NCBI GenBank assembly: GCA_015680685.1
Contig: MNCI01015670.1
Coordinates: 909,916 to 973,915, forward strand
Length of the DNA stretch: 64,000 bases
Origin: Gnetum montanum
Taxonomy: Eukaryota; Streptophyta; Gnetopsida; Gnetales; Gnetaceae
Direction of reading: 5' to 3'
Part shown: positions 1 to 11,805 of the stretch, piece by piece
Numbering within the stretch: position 1 is the first letter of the stretch
Layout of the letters: each line of letters starts with the position of its first letter
Notes under the pieces: generated by a model
Told to the model about the DNA's origin: nothing
Databases searched by the model: none
Seen by the model: the letters and a program-made list of their open reading frames with translations, nothing else
Made by a program: the position numbers and the translations under genes

Positions 1-758
1 AAGCTGTTCCATGTCTCGATATTTTCTGTCATGGTGCCCTTTTCTTGGGTATGAAGGAGACTAAGCCACCATAGCTTAGCACTTCCTATGAGAAATTATG
101 ATGCTATGGAGACCTTTTGGGTTGTAGGAACATCCTTGGTATTTAGGTACATCTCCACATCATGGAGGAAGGCATTGATTTTAGCATCATTTCTCTCACC
201 ATTATAAGAATTCGGTTCTCTAGCTTTGATATGGGTTGTCACTACTGGCTCATCTGCCAAGCATCCTACTAAAGAGGGTTTAAGGATGGCATTTTCAATT
301 TTTAAATTAGATAGTTCCTGATTTACCCCCACCAGGGCATCCTCTCAAACTTTCACCTGACCAACTAGGTCCTCAATCAAGGATGCTTTTGTTTGGGCGT
401 CTTCCAAGGATCTGAATAGGTCCTTGTAGAGGTTTATCATGCGATCTAGATGACCTTCCAAGATCGAAACCTTAGCCTCCATCAATTTCACCCTATCCTT
501 GGAGTGAAGATCCATCCTTTCTTGTGACAAGTCAACATCTTTAAGGATGTGATGGATCACATCCATGTTTTCTAGACTAGGGTAGGCTAAGGCCTCATCA
601 ATTTCCTTGACATGATCCCATAATGTTTGAAACTTAGTCTCATATTGACCAAGTTCTATCTCGGCCTCAATTTCTAGATTTGCTTGAACATCAGCCATGT
701 CACTCAATCCACCAGGCTCCATGTTTTCCAAAGAGAGAGCTTTTGCACAAGGCCACAC
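1..758 (-). pseudogene. Gag fragment of Ty3/gypsy element C
   Basis: This encodes the N-terminal part of a Ty3/gypsy Gag, the structural protein of retrotransposon particles, and runs off the left edge of the window. The frame opens at 758, though the methionine at 719 (MEPGG) is an equally likely start. Residues 20-130 are rich in E, D, L and K and look coiled-coil. The gag core follows, with a YNGERND stretch and then AKLWW near 60-75, the conserved heart of the retrotransposon gag domain. The frame is broken by TGA at 345-347 and TAA at 96-98, but the same frame continues past both. The primer site and LTR lie immediately upstream at 862-1556. Assignment to Ty3/gypsy is firm; the lineage is open because no pol is visible. 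Confidence 0.8.
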
Positions 759-861
759 TCAAAGGGAGAGTGGTTAGCAAAAGTTGAAAATGGAAACCTC
801 ACAAACCACAAACCCTGACATCCACTCAGCGAGAAATTTTTACCAATAACTGAAACTGTGA

Positions 862-874
862 GGATCTGATACCA
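862..874 (-). other. Primer binding site of element C (tRNA-iMet type)
   Basis: On the minus strand this reads TGGTATCAGATCC. The first ten bases match the usual plant initiator-tRNA-Met primer site TGGTATCAGAGC. It lies two bases inside the LTR end at 877, as expected for the start of minus-strand DNA synthesis. Confidence 0.75.
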
Positions 875-876
875 TT

Positions 877-1556
877 TGTAACAATGTTGTCACTGAGGAT
901 GTTGTTTGGCACCCCAAGAGTTTCCTAGGTAGACTCTGAATTAGGACAAAACTCAAGAGGAATATGCCTCAACCATCAACAATCCTGAAACACATGCCAA
1001 TGAACAATGTGTTAGTGTTAGCATGTATCCTGAGTCGTGTTTAATAAACAATATTCACGATACGCTAATAAGCTAGATATCACTCCCTTTCTCCACTCAC
1101 ATGGACACCACAGGGACTACCAGCTGAACCCTCTAGATTCATCACTACGTGCTGGTAGTTAGTGTCGTGATCCAAGGAGTGCACACAACATCCCATAGCA
1201 CGTTCCATGAAAGACCCAGTAGAAACATCCCAACATAGAATTGAACTACGTAATCCTCTCAGGAAAGGTCCTACCAAGTAGGGTAATGAGTTAGGTCATA
1301 GCCTCCTCTTACTAATGCATGGAACTGCCATGCCAGTATGGTTCCGAAGACATAAGGAGTGGAGGACCCCTTGTACCCCCACAGCCCCTGAACCATGGGG
1401 GAGGTAGTAGGCCACCACCAACCCTACTATCTCTCTCACACTATGAGTCTCTTTTTCTTTGGAAGGTACATAGAAAGCCTCCATCAATTATTGTTTTCAT
1501 ATTTGAAACTCTATGAGCTAGTAAGCCCTTGATATTTCATCAATAGCATTGTAATA
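877..1556 (-). repeat. 5' LTR of element C
   Basis: The LTR edge next to the primer site is clear, reading TGTAACAATG on the plus strand. The far edge is inferred from the imperfect inverted copy CATTGTAATA at 1547-1556. The LTR is more GC-rich than its surroundings. No second LTR lies in the window, so the outer boundary and any target duplication are unproven. The short open frames inside it, on both strands, look like chance. Confidence 0.55.
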
Positions 1557-1962
1557 TGGAGTAGTTGTTAGAAGTCCTAGTTTTATTAATGTTTTCATGA
1601 GTATTGATGACAATGAATGATTAGGTAGTAGTGAAATATTATCTTCAAGGTCTCTCTATTGTACCTATTCATTTGTGTGAAATATGAAAGTGAAATCTGG
1701 ATGATAGTAATCTACATGGTGGTAGATTATCTTTACTTACTTTATCACACCATCCTTGTTCTTTGTAGTTTTATCACATCCTCTTGTTGAATCATTAGTA
1801 AGTACAAATTTCTCCTACAAGTAGAAGAAATCTTATGATTTATGACTATGCCTTAAATAAAATATTATTATTATTAAAAATGATTCATCTTGGGTTCTAA
1901 CACTTATCTTTGAATAATCATAACTATCTAAAAAACTAGCACCATTCCCAGCAATGATGTCA
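1557..1962 (-). other. 5' leader and primer site of a truncated family A element
   Basis: Positions 1941-1962 read on the minus strand TGACATCATTGCTGGGAATG. This aligns with the tRNA-Asp primer site seen in better-preserved family A copies, with G-to-A and C-to-T changes. The leader that follows contains the AATAATAATATTTTATTTAA stretch also found in the leaders of the copies at 10130-10278 and 12660-12790. The leader ends where the element C LTR begins, so C appears to have inserted into it. The gag of this copy is not in the window. Confidence 0.65.
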
Positions 1963-1963
1963 A

Positions 1964-2650
1964 TGATGAGCAGTGGAGTAATCCTATGCCCAATCATATG
2001 AATTACAAGCATTCACACATAATTTGATTGAATTCTATAAATGAAGACTAGTTGGATGTCTTAAATACTCAAGAACTAAGATGTTGATCATTGTCTTACA
2101 ATAACACTTGTGTGGGCTCAAGTTGTATGGCTAAGTGTAACTATGTAACTAAGGCATATGATTGGATTTTATTATTATTAAAAATATAAAAATATAAAAT
2201 AATTAATCAAATTAATACACAAAATAAATATTCTCTAGTCTAAGTGTAGAGTATTTATTTCCAACTTACTATACCCATCTTGAAAATGTACCAACACTAT
2301 TATGTTATCAAGTATTTTACTACTAGACATATCAAGGGAACCACTATTAGGATTACTAAGCATTAGTATATTTATGCTTGAAGTTAGTCATACTCATATG
2401 AATCACTTATATGTAATAAAGGAAAATAATTAACTATATGCATTGAAAATAAAGAAATGCTTGAAGTAAATTATAATAAAGGAGATTAAACATTATGCGA
2501 AATGCTACAATAAATAGAAAAAATCTTAATTTTATTATCATCATGCAAGTGTGTTCAAGTACATCAAGCACTCAAATGAAACTTTGTATAATCTATTTAA
2601 TCTATGCTTTGAGTACTTGATGGAAAAAATTCTAACTTCTATAGAATCAA
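1964..2650 (-). repeat. 5' LTR fragment of a family A element
   Basis: It begins TGATGAG one base from the primer site and aligns along most of its length with the LTR at 10279-11127, including CCTATGCCCAATCATATGAA near the start and TTTCACTAAGG near the end. The U3 end, about 200 bases in the full copy, is missing. The sequence instead passes into gag-like DNA of another family A element at roughly 2640-2690, so this LTR is broken. Confidence 0.7.
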
Positions 2651-2755
2651 ACTAATAGATTTTCACTAAGGGAATGACTATGGCACTTTTCATTGATGAT
2701 AATAGTCTTGAGGTTGTAGAGACATTTCAGTTAGATAGTATAATTACTAGTGGTT
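2651..2755 (-). pseudogene. Family A gag remnant left of the copia insertion
   Basis: Read on the minus strand, this short piece aligns with family A gag at about 14796-14870 of element A1 (CCACTA-TAATT-TACTAT, then CCTCAA, then TATTAT). The complementary part of the same gag ends at 8131, so the copia element between them sits inside this gag. Too little is left to describe a protein. Confidence 0.5.
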
Positions 2756-3410
2756 TTATAATCAGAAGCAATAGTTTCAATAAAACAGTTAGTAGATCAT
2801 ATCTAAAAATACACTAGAGAAGCTCTGGAGAAATTATTAGAACGTTGTAGATCTGAATAAAAGATTAAAAGCAAAAAATATCATGCTATAGAAGATTAAA
2901 TGGATGTTGTAAATCACTAAAAAACCACTATAAACTGCAACAAATGTTTATTGTAAAAGCAGAATGAAAATAGTGAAAGAAAAGAGCACAATAACATAGA
3001 GATTTACATGGTTCAGGCCCTTTTTACCTTATCTCCACAACAATGTTGAATAGCCTTCTATTCTACTCAAATCTTAATGACAAAAGTTGTCATTATAGCA
3101 TTCCTAAGCACCCAATATATTGCTCCAATAAATCTCAAATCTCAAACTCTCATCTCCAAGGTAAAACCTCAATATGATACTTCCACATCAAAAAAACACA
3201 CTTAAAGGCTACCCAAAGCCTTCTATTTCTAAGGAAACATTAGGACCAACTCCCAATCCTAATACATGTGGGATAAAAGACATCTCCACATAAACATCAC
3301 TTTACAAACTGACCTCTTTATTTTTTTTTTTTCAAAATGCAACATCCTTTTTAAAAAACATAAAAGGAAATACAACAAAAAATGCTAATGTATTTGTCTT
3401 CATTTTTCCA
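2756..3410 (-). repeat. 3' LTR of the copia element
   Basis: It aligns with 7470-8130 almost end to end, for example GTTGTAAATCACTAAAAAAC and AGATTTACATGG. The right end is exact: both copies finish CATTTTTCCA, which on the element's strand starts TGGAAAAATG. The left end is uncertain by a few bases. Confidence 0.82.
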
Positions 3411-3425
3411 AAAAACTCCCCCTTG
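3411..3425 (-). other. Polypurine tract of the copia element
   Basis: On the minus strand it reads AAGGGGGAGTTTTTT directly before the TGGAAAAA start of the 3' LTR. This is the normal site and composition for plus-strand DNA priming. Confidence 0.75.
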
Positions 3426-3449
3426 AAGACAAATCTAACTAGCCTTCAA

Positions 3450-5050
3450 GAGATGTGCACTTTTGATTAAGCTTCAACTATCCCAAGCTTCTTCCTATAG
3501 AAAATGTGTTTTTCAACTATCACTAGTTTTGTTAAAGCATTAGCAACATTAAGCTTTGTATGGACCTTCTAAACAAGCACCAAGTCATCCTCTATGATTT
3601 TTCTTATGAAGTGGAACTAGATAGCTATATGTTTCATCTTGGCATAAAAGGAAAAATTCTTTGCAAGATGGATTGCATTCAAACCATCACAAAACATAGC
3701 ATATATTTGTTGTTTTAATCCAAGATATTGCAAGAATCTCTTCATCCATAACATCTCCTTGCATGCTTCTATGAGAGATACATATTCTGATTCAGTTGTA
3801 GATAAAGTTACTAGTGATTGTAGATGTGACAACTAGCTCACTGTTGCACCGCCAAAAATAAATGTGTACCTTGTAGTGGAACATCTTGTATCATGATCAG
3901 CAGCAAAGATTGCATCTACAAAACCTTCAATGTGAAAATTAGCATCTCCAAAACATAAGCAATGTGTTTTTGTGCCCTTTAAATATTTTAGAATCCATTT
4001 AATAGCCAGCCAATGATTCCACCCATAGTTGGTCATAAATCTACTAACTACTCCAATGACATAAGCAATATTAGGACATGTACAAGCCATAGAATACATC
4101 AATGACCCAACAATAGAAGTATGTGGGACATTTTTCACCTTTTCAAAGTCCTCTTTTGACTTTGGATAGTCCTCTTTTAATAAATTAAATTGTGTTGAAA
4201 GAGGTGTACTTATAGGTTTTGCATCCTCCATGTTGAAATGTTTTAGAACCTTTCCAATGTAATCTTCTTGACTTAGCCACAACTTATTCCTTTTTCTATC
4301 CCTGTAAATATTCATTCCAAGAATTTTCTTTGGTTTTCCAAAATCCTTCATAGCAAATTCTTTGCCCATTTCTAGTTTTAGATGTTTTATTTTTGCCATG
4401 TCATTTCCAACAATAAACATATCATCAACACACAACAACAACACTTTAAACTTACCTAAAACATCTCCAAGAAAATACACACAGTGGTCCAGATTGTTTC
4501 TCTAATAATTCAGCTTCTTCATGATGGTATCAAACCTTTTATACCACTACATAGGGGCTTTTTTCAGACCATATAAGCTCTTTTTTGGTTTGAAAACTAG
4601 ACCTGAACCTTGTTGCTTTTCATACCCTTCTAGTTATTCCATGTATATTTCCTTCTCAAAATCTCCATGGAGGAATGCTATTTTTATATGAATCTCTTAC
4701 AATTCTAAGTCCATGCAAGCCACCAAAGATAGTACTAAATGTATAGAAGAGTGTTTTACCACCAAAGAAAATCTTTCTTGAAAATATATGCCTAGTTTTT
4801 GTGCATAGCCTTTCACCACCAACCTGGCCTTGAAATGTTTTTCCTCATTGGTCTTTATTTTAATTTTGTATAGCTAGCTACACTTCAAGGGTTTTCTCTC
4901 TTTTGGCAACTAAACTAGCTCCCATGTTTTGTTCTACTAGAGTGATTCCCATTCATCATTCATAGCTACCTTCCACTTTGTAGCATTAGTACATGTCATG
5001 TCTTCCTCCATTATTTTTGGTTCACCATTATCATTTTAAAGTACATAATT
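3450..5050 (-). pseudogene. Copia reverse transcriptase and RNase H
   Basis: This is the C-terminal part of the copia polyprotein. The RT half includes SLYGLKKAP (about 4550-4580), a CVDD box near 4420 where YVDD is usual, and a long block at 3833-4480 with STPLS and VGSLMY. The RNase H half (3450-3832) carries ALSTTE-like LSTTESEY, EACKEMLWM and KHI. A TAG separates the two halves at 3833-3835. Several more stops and shifts lie upstream. Spacing and motifs resemble the Tork/Tnt1 side of plant copia elements; that placement is by eye. The enzyme would copy element RNA into DNA inside the particle, but this copy cannot make an active protein. Confidence 0.85.
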
Positions 5051-5199
5051 CAACAAGGGAGAGTATCTATTAGGGGCCCTAGTAGCTCTTGTTGAGCTTC
5101 TAACCCAATGAAACACATCTATAGCTTGTTTTTCATCATCTTCTTCCTCATTTCATTATTTTCCTCCATTTTCTCCTTATTTTCCTAAGTTCTTAGCTT

Positions 5200-6365
5200 G
5201 CTACATGTAATTTTAGCATGCTGTCCAATGTTTCCAGGTTTGGAAAATCCATGAATTTCATCATTTTCAACTTCTTTTGTCATCCTAAAAGGAGTTCTTA
5301 TGTTGTATGAGCCACTATTATTTTTTTATTTCATTTGCATCTCACTAAACATCATGTTTTCTTTGAATTTAATGTCCCTTGATCTCACTACATGTTTCAA
5401 TTCATGATTTCAAAGTTTGAATCCTAAATCATCTTCTCCATATTCAACTAATATGCAATGTTTAGCCTTGTTCTGTAGCTTAGTTTTGTTCTCCTTTGGA
5501 ATATGCATAAATGTTTTGCATCCAAAAATTTTTAAATGACTATATGAAATGTCTTTACCTCTCTAAATAGCTTCTGTAACAACATTATCAATTAAAGAAT
5601 GTGGAGATCTGTTCAGCAAATATGTTGTAGTCTTAACTGCCTCTCCCCAAAACACCATAGGTAGGCCAACACCTAAAACCATTACTCTAGCATGATCCAA
5701 TGATGTTTTATTGCATCTTTTAGCATCTCCATTTTCTTGTGGTATACCAGGAGGGGTACGAATATCCCTAATTCCTTTTCTATTACAGAAATCAGCAAAT
5801 ACTTTGGAAGTGTACTCCCCACCATTATCAGTTTGCAAACATTTTATTTTCAGACCTATTTCATTTTCTACTCTTACAAAAAATGTTTTGAAAACCAAAA
5901 ACACTTTATCTTTTGATTTTAGCAATAAACCTAAACCTTTCTTATACAATCATCTATAAAAGTAAAAAAATAAATAGATCCACCAAGAGAAATGAGAGTC
6001 ATAGGACCACAAACATCAAAATAGACCAATTCTAACTTATTTTTCTTTTTGCTATCTGGATCTTTACGAAAGTTTACTCTCTTTTATTTTCCAACTAAAT
6101 AGTCTTTGCAATCAATTTGGGCATAGGAAAATATAGGAATGAGAGATAGATTTTGAAGTACCTTTAAGCCTAACTAGCCAATGTGTCCAAGACGTCTATG
6201 CCACACTTTAGAACTTTTTGCACTAGAAACTACTACAACAGAGTTTCATGAATCTACCATCAACATATATAAGCTTCCCTCCTTCTTTCCTTTTAAAAGG
6301 GTCAAGATTCCATCAGAAATCCTCCAATGTCCACATCCACTACTGAAATTTAAACCTAAATCATC
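5200..6365 (-). pseudogene. Copia integrase
   Basis: The best open stretch is 5563-5949, preceded on the element strand by GSIYFFTFIDD. It carries TDNGGEYTS, which holds the second catalytic aspartate, then TPPGIPQENGDAKR, where the third catalytic acidic residue sits as D rather than the usual E (family form QQNGVAER). These are the core features of retroviral-type integrase, which inserts the cDNA into the chromosome. Downstream the frame passes through KLKIFGC-type linker sequence towards RT. Stops and frameshifts are scattered. The HHCC zinc finger upstream is poorly preserved. Confidence 0.78.
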
Positions 6366-6368
6366 TAG

Positions 6369-7469
6369 CTATGAAACTAAAATCAACTTCTTGGTGACTT
6401 TAGGAACATGTCTAACATTATCTATTGTCACCTTTGGCATTCCTACTTGTTGTAGACTTATACTTCCAATTTCTAGGACTTTTAAAGCTTTTCCATTAGT
6501 AGCATATACAAAACCAGATTTAACTTCATGATAATATGTAAAACAGGACATTTTTCGACAAATGTGAAAGGAGGAATCTGAGTCAATCAACCAAATGTCA
6601 TTGATACGTATATCTGCCACCATTGTACATAGTTCTTGAATCAAGAAACTAACATTTTTGTCAGTTGCATTTACCTCTAATGTTTCTTCTTTTGACTTCT
6701 CCTTTCCTTTATCTTTTTGTGCTTTCCATGTGAAGCAGTCCTTCAAATGATCTTTCTTCTTATAGAATAAACACTCTTAGGTTTGAGTTTTGCCACATGA
6801 TACACCTCTATTCTTACTTCTTCCCCTACTTGGGAAACATGTCCTACTTCTTCCTCTTTCTTCTGCTACATGACCATTTCTAGATCCAAAAGACTCATCT
6901 ACTCTTCCTTCTAAATCCTGAAGGTTAGACATGACCTATTCAAATGTCATAGATGAAACATTCATAGTAGTATTAATAGATGTTACAATTGCAGACAAAG
7001 AATCAGGTAAGGAGTCTAATAGACCATAGGATTTAACTAAATCTAGGATAACAATTTTATACTTTTCCAACTTATTCAAATTTCCCATCAACTCATCCAA
7101 ATGATCTTGGAAAAACAAATTAGATCTTTTTTTGCATCTAAAAAATTTCTAATAAATATGAAAGGTTTTCAAACCTCATACTTTATCAAACCTATTCTTC
7201 AATGTTTTCCATAAATCATGTTGATACATATCAGGTTTAATTGATGCCAAGATCCCATTGCTTAGGGTTGGATGAATGAAAGATAATGCCTTGGTCTTCA
7301 TTTTTCTCCAATTAGCATTTGACATTCCTGCTGGTTGAGAGGGTTCTAGGGCCTCTTGGCACTCCTTTTGTGCTAAAATTACCTTTATTAAATTCTCCAG
7401 ACATTCCAGTTCCTTCCTATCAATATTTCTATTGTTTGTAGCCTCTCCATCTGTAATACTAGTTTTCAT
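6369..7469 (-). pseudogene. Copia gag and protease
   Basis: Gag starts at the ATG at 7467-7469, where MKTSITDGE begins, immediately inside the 5' LTR. Open stretches at 7176-7469 and 6936-7118 hold the gag core (GILASIKPD, LWKTLKNRF; later FFQDHLDELMGNL). A zinc-knuckle remnant (CLFYKKKDHLKDC) lies at about 6735-6775; its second cysteine is Y and the final spacing is one short. Protease follows at 6369-6600 with WLIDSDSSFH in place of the usual WILDSGAS, so its active-site glycine is lost. The order gag-protease-integrase is normal for copia. Confidence 0.78.
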
Positions 7470-8130
7470 GATTGGAAGCAATAATTTGAATAAAAAAAAT
7501 CAATAGATCAAATCTAAAAATACACTAGAGAAGCTTTGGAGAAATTATTAGAATGTTGTAGACCTGAATAAAATGTTAAAGGTAGAAAATATTGCACTCT
7601 AGCAGATCAAATAGATGTTGTAAATCACTAAAAAACCATTGTAAACTCCAACAAATGTTTTTTATAAAAGAAAAATGAAAATAGTGAAAGAAAATAGCAC
7701 AAGAACACAGAGATTTACATGGTTTAGGACCTTTTTATCCTACCTCCACAACAATGCTAATCTATCTTCTATTTTGCTCAAATTTTAAGGACACAAGCTA
7801 TCCTTATAGCTTTCCCAAGCATCCAATTTATTACTCCAACATATCTTAGATCTTAGACTCTCATCTCTAAGGTAAAAGCTCAATATGATGCTTCCACATC
7901 AAAAATACACACTTAAAGGCTACCCCAAGCCTTCTATTTCTAAGGAAACATTATGACCAAATCCCAATCCTAACACATGTGGGATAAAAGACATTCCCAC
8001 ATAAACTTCACTTTACAAACTTACCCCTTTATTTTTTCTTCATATCACTATTTAAAATGCAACATCCTTTTTAAAAAACATAAAATGAAATACAACAAAA
8101 AATACTAATGTATTTGTCCTCATTTTTCCA
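7470..8130 (-). repeat. 5' LTR of the copia element
   Basis: This is the direct partner of 2756-3410, with the right end CATTTTTCCA at 8121-8130. Immediately beyond, family A gag resumes with ATCGCTGGAACTAC. The two LTRs differ by many substitutions and small indels, indicating an old insertion. Confidence 0.82.
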
Positions 8131-10080
8131 ATCGCTGGAACTACTATTGATAATTACTTTTTGGATAATGTAATCTCCTAGGTGGTTGCTTCCTAGCAAG
8201 CTTTGGATTGAAGGCGTAGACCATAGATTTTCTCAAGTGTGATAGTACTAGGCAACATTCCATGGAATGTTCATATTAGTATATGTTACACCATTCATCT
8301 CCTATACTAGAATCTATAACCTCATCAACTGTCATAGCCTTAAATTTCTATTGATTGTAGTATTTTGCTACATTATTTCTTCTTCTACTATCATTGTTAT
8401 TGTTTCCTACTCTATTTTCTCCTCCATTATTTTAAGAGCTATTTCGAACCTCTCATCTAAAGAGTTTCACATTTTACCCACCTTATCTAATATCTTTGTG
8501 ACAAATTTTTAAATTAGTAAATTTTTTCTTTGCATAACTTTCTTTAGTGATGTTTCCTCCTTAGGATCATAGACACATACCTTCCTTTTTCAAATGGAGT
8601 AATCTTTATTATCCTCCTCTACACTTTCTTTCTTTTTTAGTTCCCCTTCATTTTCTACCATTTGATCAATTAGCCATTTTATCTTATAAGCTCTCATTTT
8701 TTATAATCTCCCTTAGGCATAGTTTCCAAGAGTCTCTCTAATTTTATTCTTGATACCATATATTACATGGAAAAGCTACTCCCTTTAAGAGAAACCATGA
8801 CGTAAGCATCATTGTAAAAAAGAATAGTACCTTCCCAAGGCTACATCAAGGGATTCCTGATTGTCTTGTTTCCACCCATGAATTTTTTTTCTCAAGTTGG
8901 AAACCTTGGAGTATGTTTGATATTTGTTGTTGCATAGCTTCAATATTGCACTCTATCTATGGATAGATTCTAACTCGAAATACTAGTACCAAATTTTAGC
9001 TTCTTTAATGAGTGTCTTAGGGAATAATTTGAGCTTCTACTAGTTATTCTTAATGTTTGGCAAGGCACAAGCACCATGGAAGGCATGCAAGTGATGTTGC
9101 AAATTAGCATTATAACCTCCCTTAAACTTACTTATATTTTTTATATCAAGTCATTTAATCTCACTGTCTCTTTGATACCTAGTGGGAATATGAACTATCT
9201 ATAACATCTTTATCATGCTTCTAGTAGCAAGTAGTGGTTCATCATAGTTATCATATTTGTGATGACCCCTATCATGACCATGTCTTCTATGATGTGGCGT
9301 ACTATGCCTTCTTTCCTAATGATGTTCCTCTTCTTCTTATTACTTTATATGTTCTGTTCTCTCATCTTTATGATGGGATCTTCTATCATCTCCACCTTGA
9401 TCTTGATCATTCCTATTTCAGTCTTAGTTACATTTTCCTTTTGTAGAGGTTGACAATGAAGAGGATGGTGAGGATAGAGAGTAAGGGGAGTTATGTTAGC
9501 TTGCCCTTCTTCTTTATTCCCTCAATGATTTTTTTTATGAATGGTTGGAGGATCTTAGCCTTGAGATCCCTAATTCCAAGGTTCTGGGACTAGTTCTCCC
9601 CTTATCCTACTTACTTGCTAAGGTTGAATGTACCCATTGATGAATTTTATTATCCTTACTAAAGAAAGAATAACCTTGGCACTACGATCACCCTAATGAA
9701 AGTTGAGTGTCCTCCATCTTTGACTATGAGATCAATGAGATTAGGTCTTTCTTACCCTTGTAGGCTTCATGATAAACCTCCATGAGTTTATAGTTTCTAA
9801 CATGGGCTTATATTCATTGATAGTATTTGAAGAGGTGTTCCTTGGTGTTCTAGGACTACTAGTTCAAGCCCTAGCTTCATTAGTGCTATCATCAATAGGG
9901 AAGTAATAGCATAATCGAGAGGTAATACAACATTGTCCTCCAATTCTTTCTGGTGTAGTTTCTCATCCTAGTAAAGGATTAAAGTAAAATATGAATAATA
10001 GAGATCTAGATGGGCATAGAAAACCTTCAGTTAAGGTACCTCATCAACATCTTTCTTGTTCCTATCATGTTATTTGTTAA
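8131..10080 (-). pseudogene. Family A gag, truncated by the copia element
   Basis: Minus-strand translation, jumping frames several times, follows family A Gag. There is an N-terminal region, then a D/H/R- and M-rich low-complexity stretch (about 9230-9480), the gag core (about 8890-9200), ETMPKGDY (about 8700-8730), and a lysine-rich tail. The last recognisable part (about 8150-8230) aligns with LNPRLAK and the RRLPYP stretch of element A1 gag. At 8131 it meets the copia LTR. The plus-strand open frames at 9234-9453 are shadows of the low-complexity stretch. Being a gag, it would have formed the particle shell. Confidence 0.65.
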
Positions 10081-10257
10081 AATCATTAGTAGGTGGACAA
10101 TTAGCCCTATGAGAATAAGATATTTTTAATTTTTAATTTTTATAATATGTCTTAAATAAAATATTATTATTTTACTAAAGGATGATGCATTATATTCCTA
10201 CAATGATTTTTCTATAATTTCACTATTTAAAACACTTAGTGCACACAACCAAAAAAT

Positions 10258-10277
10258 AGTCCTTGATAATGGCACTA
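10258..10277 (-). other. Decayed tRNA-Asp primer site
   Basis: On the minus strand it reads TAGTGCCATTATCAAGG. Against TGGCGCCGTTGCCGGGG, the complement of the plant tRNA-Asp 3' end, every difference is G-to-A or C-to-T. It lies one base from the LTR start at 10279. Confidence 0.65.
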
Positions 10278-10278
10278 A

Positions 10279-11127
10279 TGATGAGTAGTAGGAATTCCTT
10301 ATGCCTAATCATATGAATCACAAGCATGTACATGCAATCCAATCGAGTTTTGTGGATCACTTCTACATAAGTATCTTTTTTCATAAATAGTTAAATATGA
10401 GATTACTAGTTGTTGTCTTCGCAACCATTACTTGTGTTAATTTCATTTTAATGGTTATGTATGATTAAGGTGTAAGATATTTGTATTTATAATTTTATTA
10501 TTTTTTATCTTTTAAAGCATTAAGAAAAGAAGTAATTGAAATATTAAAATTTAAGTAATTAATTACTAGACTATTCTAAACATAGAGTATGCATTCTTAC
10601 TTTCCATACACATCCTAAACTTATACTAACACCACTTAGTTACCAATGTTTACTGCTAGGCATATCAAGTGTTCACTACTAGAATTACCAAATGTTGATA
10701 TGTTATGCTTGAGGTGGTCATACTCAAGTTACTACAAAATAAAATGTTATATTTTTATGTATAAAGAAGTAAACTACATGTAAAGTAAAATTCTTGTTAG
10801 TAAACTAAATGCTAGTCTAAGTATTACAATGGAGAGAAGAAATCTAGATGTCTAGGTACATCATATATTTGAATAAAACTTCATATAATTAATTTAATTC
10901 ATGTTTTGATCACATGATGGAAATTTCACTAAGGCCTATGAAAGAAAACTACAAGATCTTCATGAGGAGAATAACCAAAGGTGTTATAATTGTAGCTCGT
11001 ACGGGCATTTATATAGGCTTATGGAGGATCATCATCAATGCATATGCGCTAACGTATCCAACGATGCATCGACAAGGCTGCATTGATAGGCATACATTGA
11101 TGCATCTAAATTATTTAAATTTCATCA
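10279..11127 (-). repeat. 5' LTR of a minus-strand family A element
   Basis: It starts TGATGAGTAG beside the primer site and ends TTTCATCA at 11120-11127, the family A terminal signature. Near the far end is the U3 repeat zone with GATGCATCGA and GATGCATC, and a TATATAA-like box on the minus strand near 11010. The five bases after the LTR are AAAAT; the matching 3' LTR is not in the window. Confidence 0.78.
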
Positions 11128-11800
11128 AAAATATAATTACAAAGCATTTAACTAAACTATTCCATACACATAAGCTTAAAATAAAACAAATTCAAATTGA
11201 AATAACCTTCTACCAAAGTATTTACAAAGTAATTAATTCAGCTAAGTGTTTCTTATAAAATAGAAATATAAATATCTTGTAGATATTTATAAGAAAGTTA
11301 AAATAATATGCAAATTTCATTTCCCCTTTATTTTTTTTGTCCCAGCTAAGAAATACACTAAATGAGAAGGATTGCTAAATAAAGAAAGAAGTAGGTGATT
11401 AAGCACCCATCACTACAAAAAGAGAATTCAAGCATTATATGTCATAACAAGCTTCTTCAAATTGACAAGAAGTTTGTAGTTATACCAAATGTAAGCTACT
11501 GATAAATGTAATAAGCATTGTAAATGTAGCAATGGTTGCTACCCTTACCAATGTGGGAGACAACTTTAAGTAGCACATTTTATAAAGTAGTAGAAGGAAG
11601 TTTAGAGACCTTAATTGAAAAACCACGAGTAGTATATAGGGAAAATTTTTTCATAATGTATACCAATAAGTAGAAGGTGACCATATTCATATTCATATCA
11701 TATCCTATTAAGGACAACTGCAATGCAATACAATTTATATTTCTTTATTTATGATATATCTCTAATTCTACTTTGCAAACCAATTTTTAAAAAGCACTTA
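11128..11800. other. Unassigned AT-rich spacer
   Basis: AT-rich DNA between two family A elements. I see no coding pattern, terminal repeat or RNA gene in it. Confidence 0.5.
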
Positions 11801-11805
11801 TATAT

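Larger units (their letters stand above)
2756..8130 (-). mobile_element. Ty1/copia retrotransposon, nested
   Basis: Two long direct repeats (about 2756-3410 and 7470-8130) bound a single copia-type reading frame on the minus strand in the order gag, protease, integrase, RT, RNase H. A purine tract lies next to the 3' LTR. The element splits a family A gag whose halves lie at 2651-2755 and from 8131. The LTRs are clearly diverged and the frame has many stops and shifts, so it is not active. No initiator-tRNA primer site is recognisable next to the 5' LTR, and a clean target duplication is not visible. Confidence 0.88.

Noticed and set aside
1080-1516. Open frames in the element C LTR suggestive of a small gene
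   Set aside because: They sit on both strands of an LTR, have no start context or domain, and no partner copy supports them.
9234-9453. Plus-strand hydrophobic and Y/H-rich frames
   Set aside because: They are shadows of the D/R/H-rich stretch of family A gag on the other strand.
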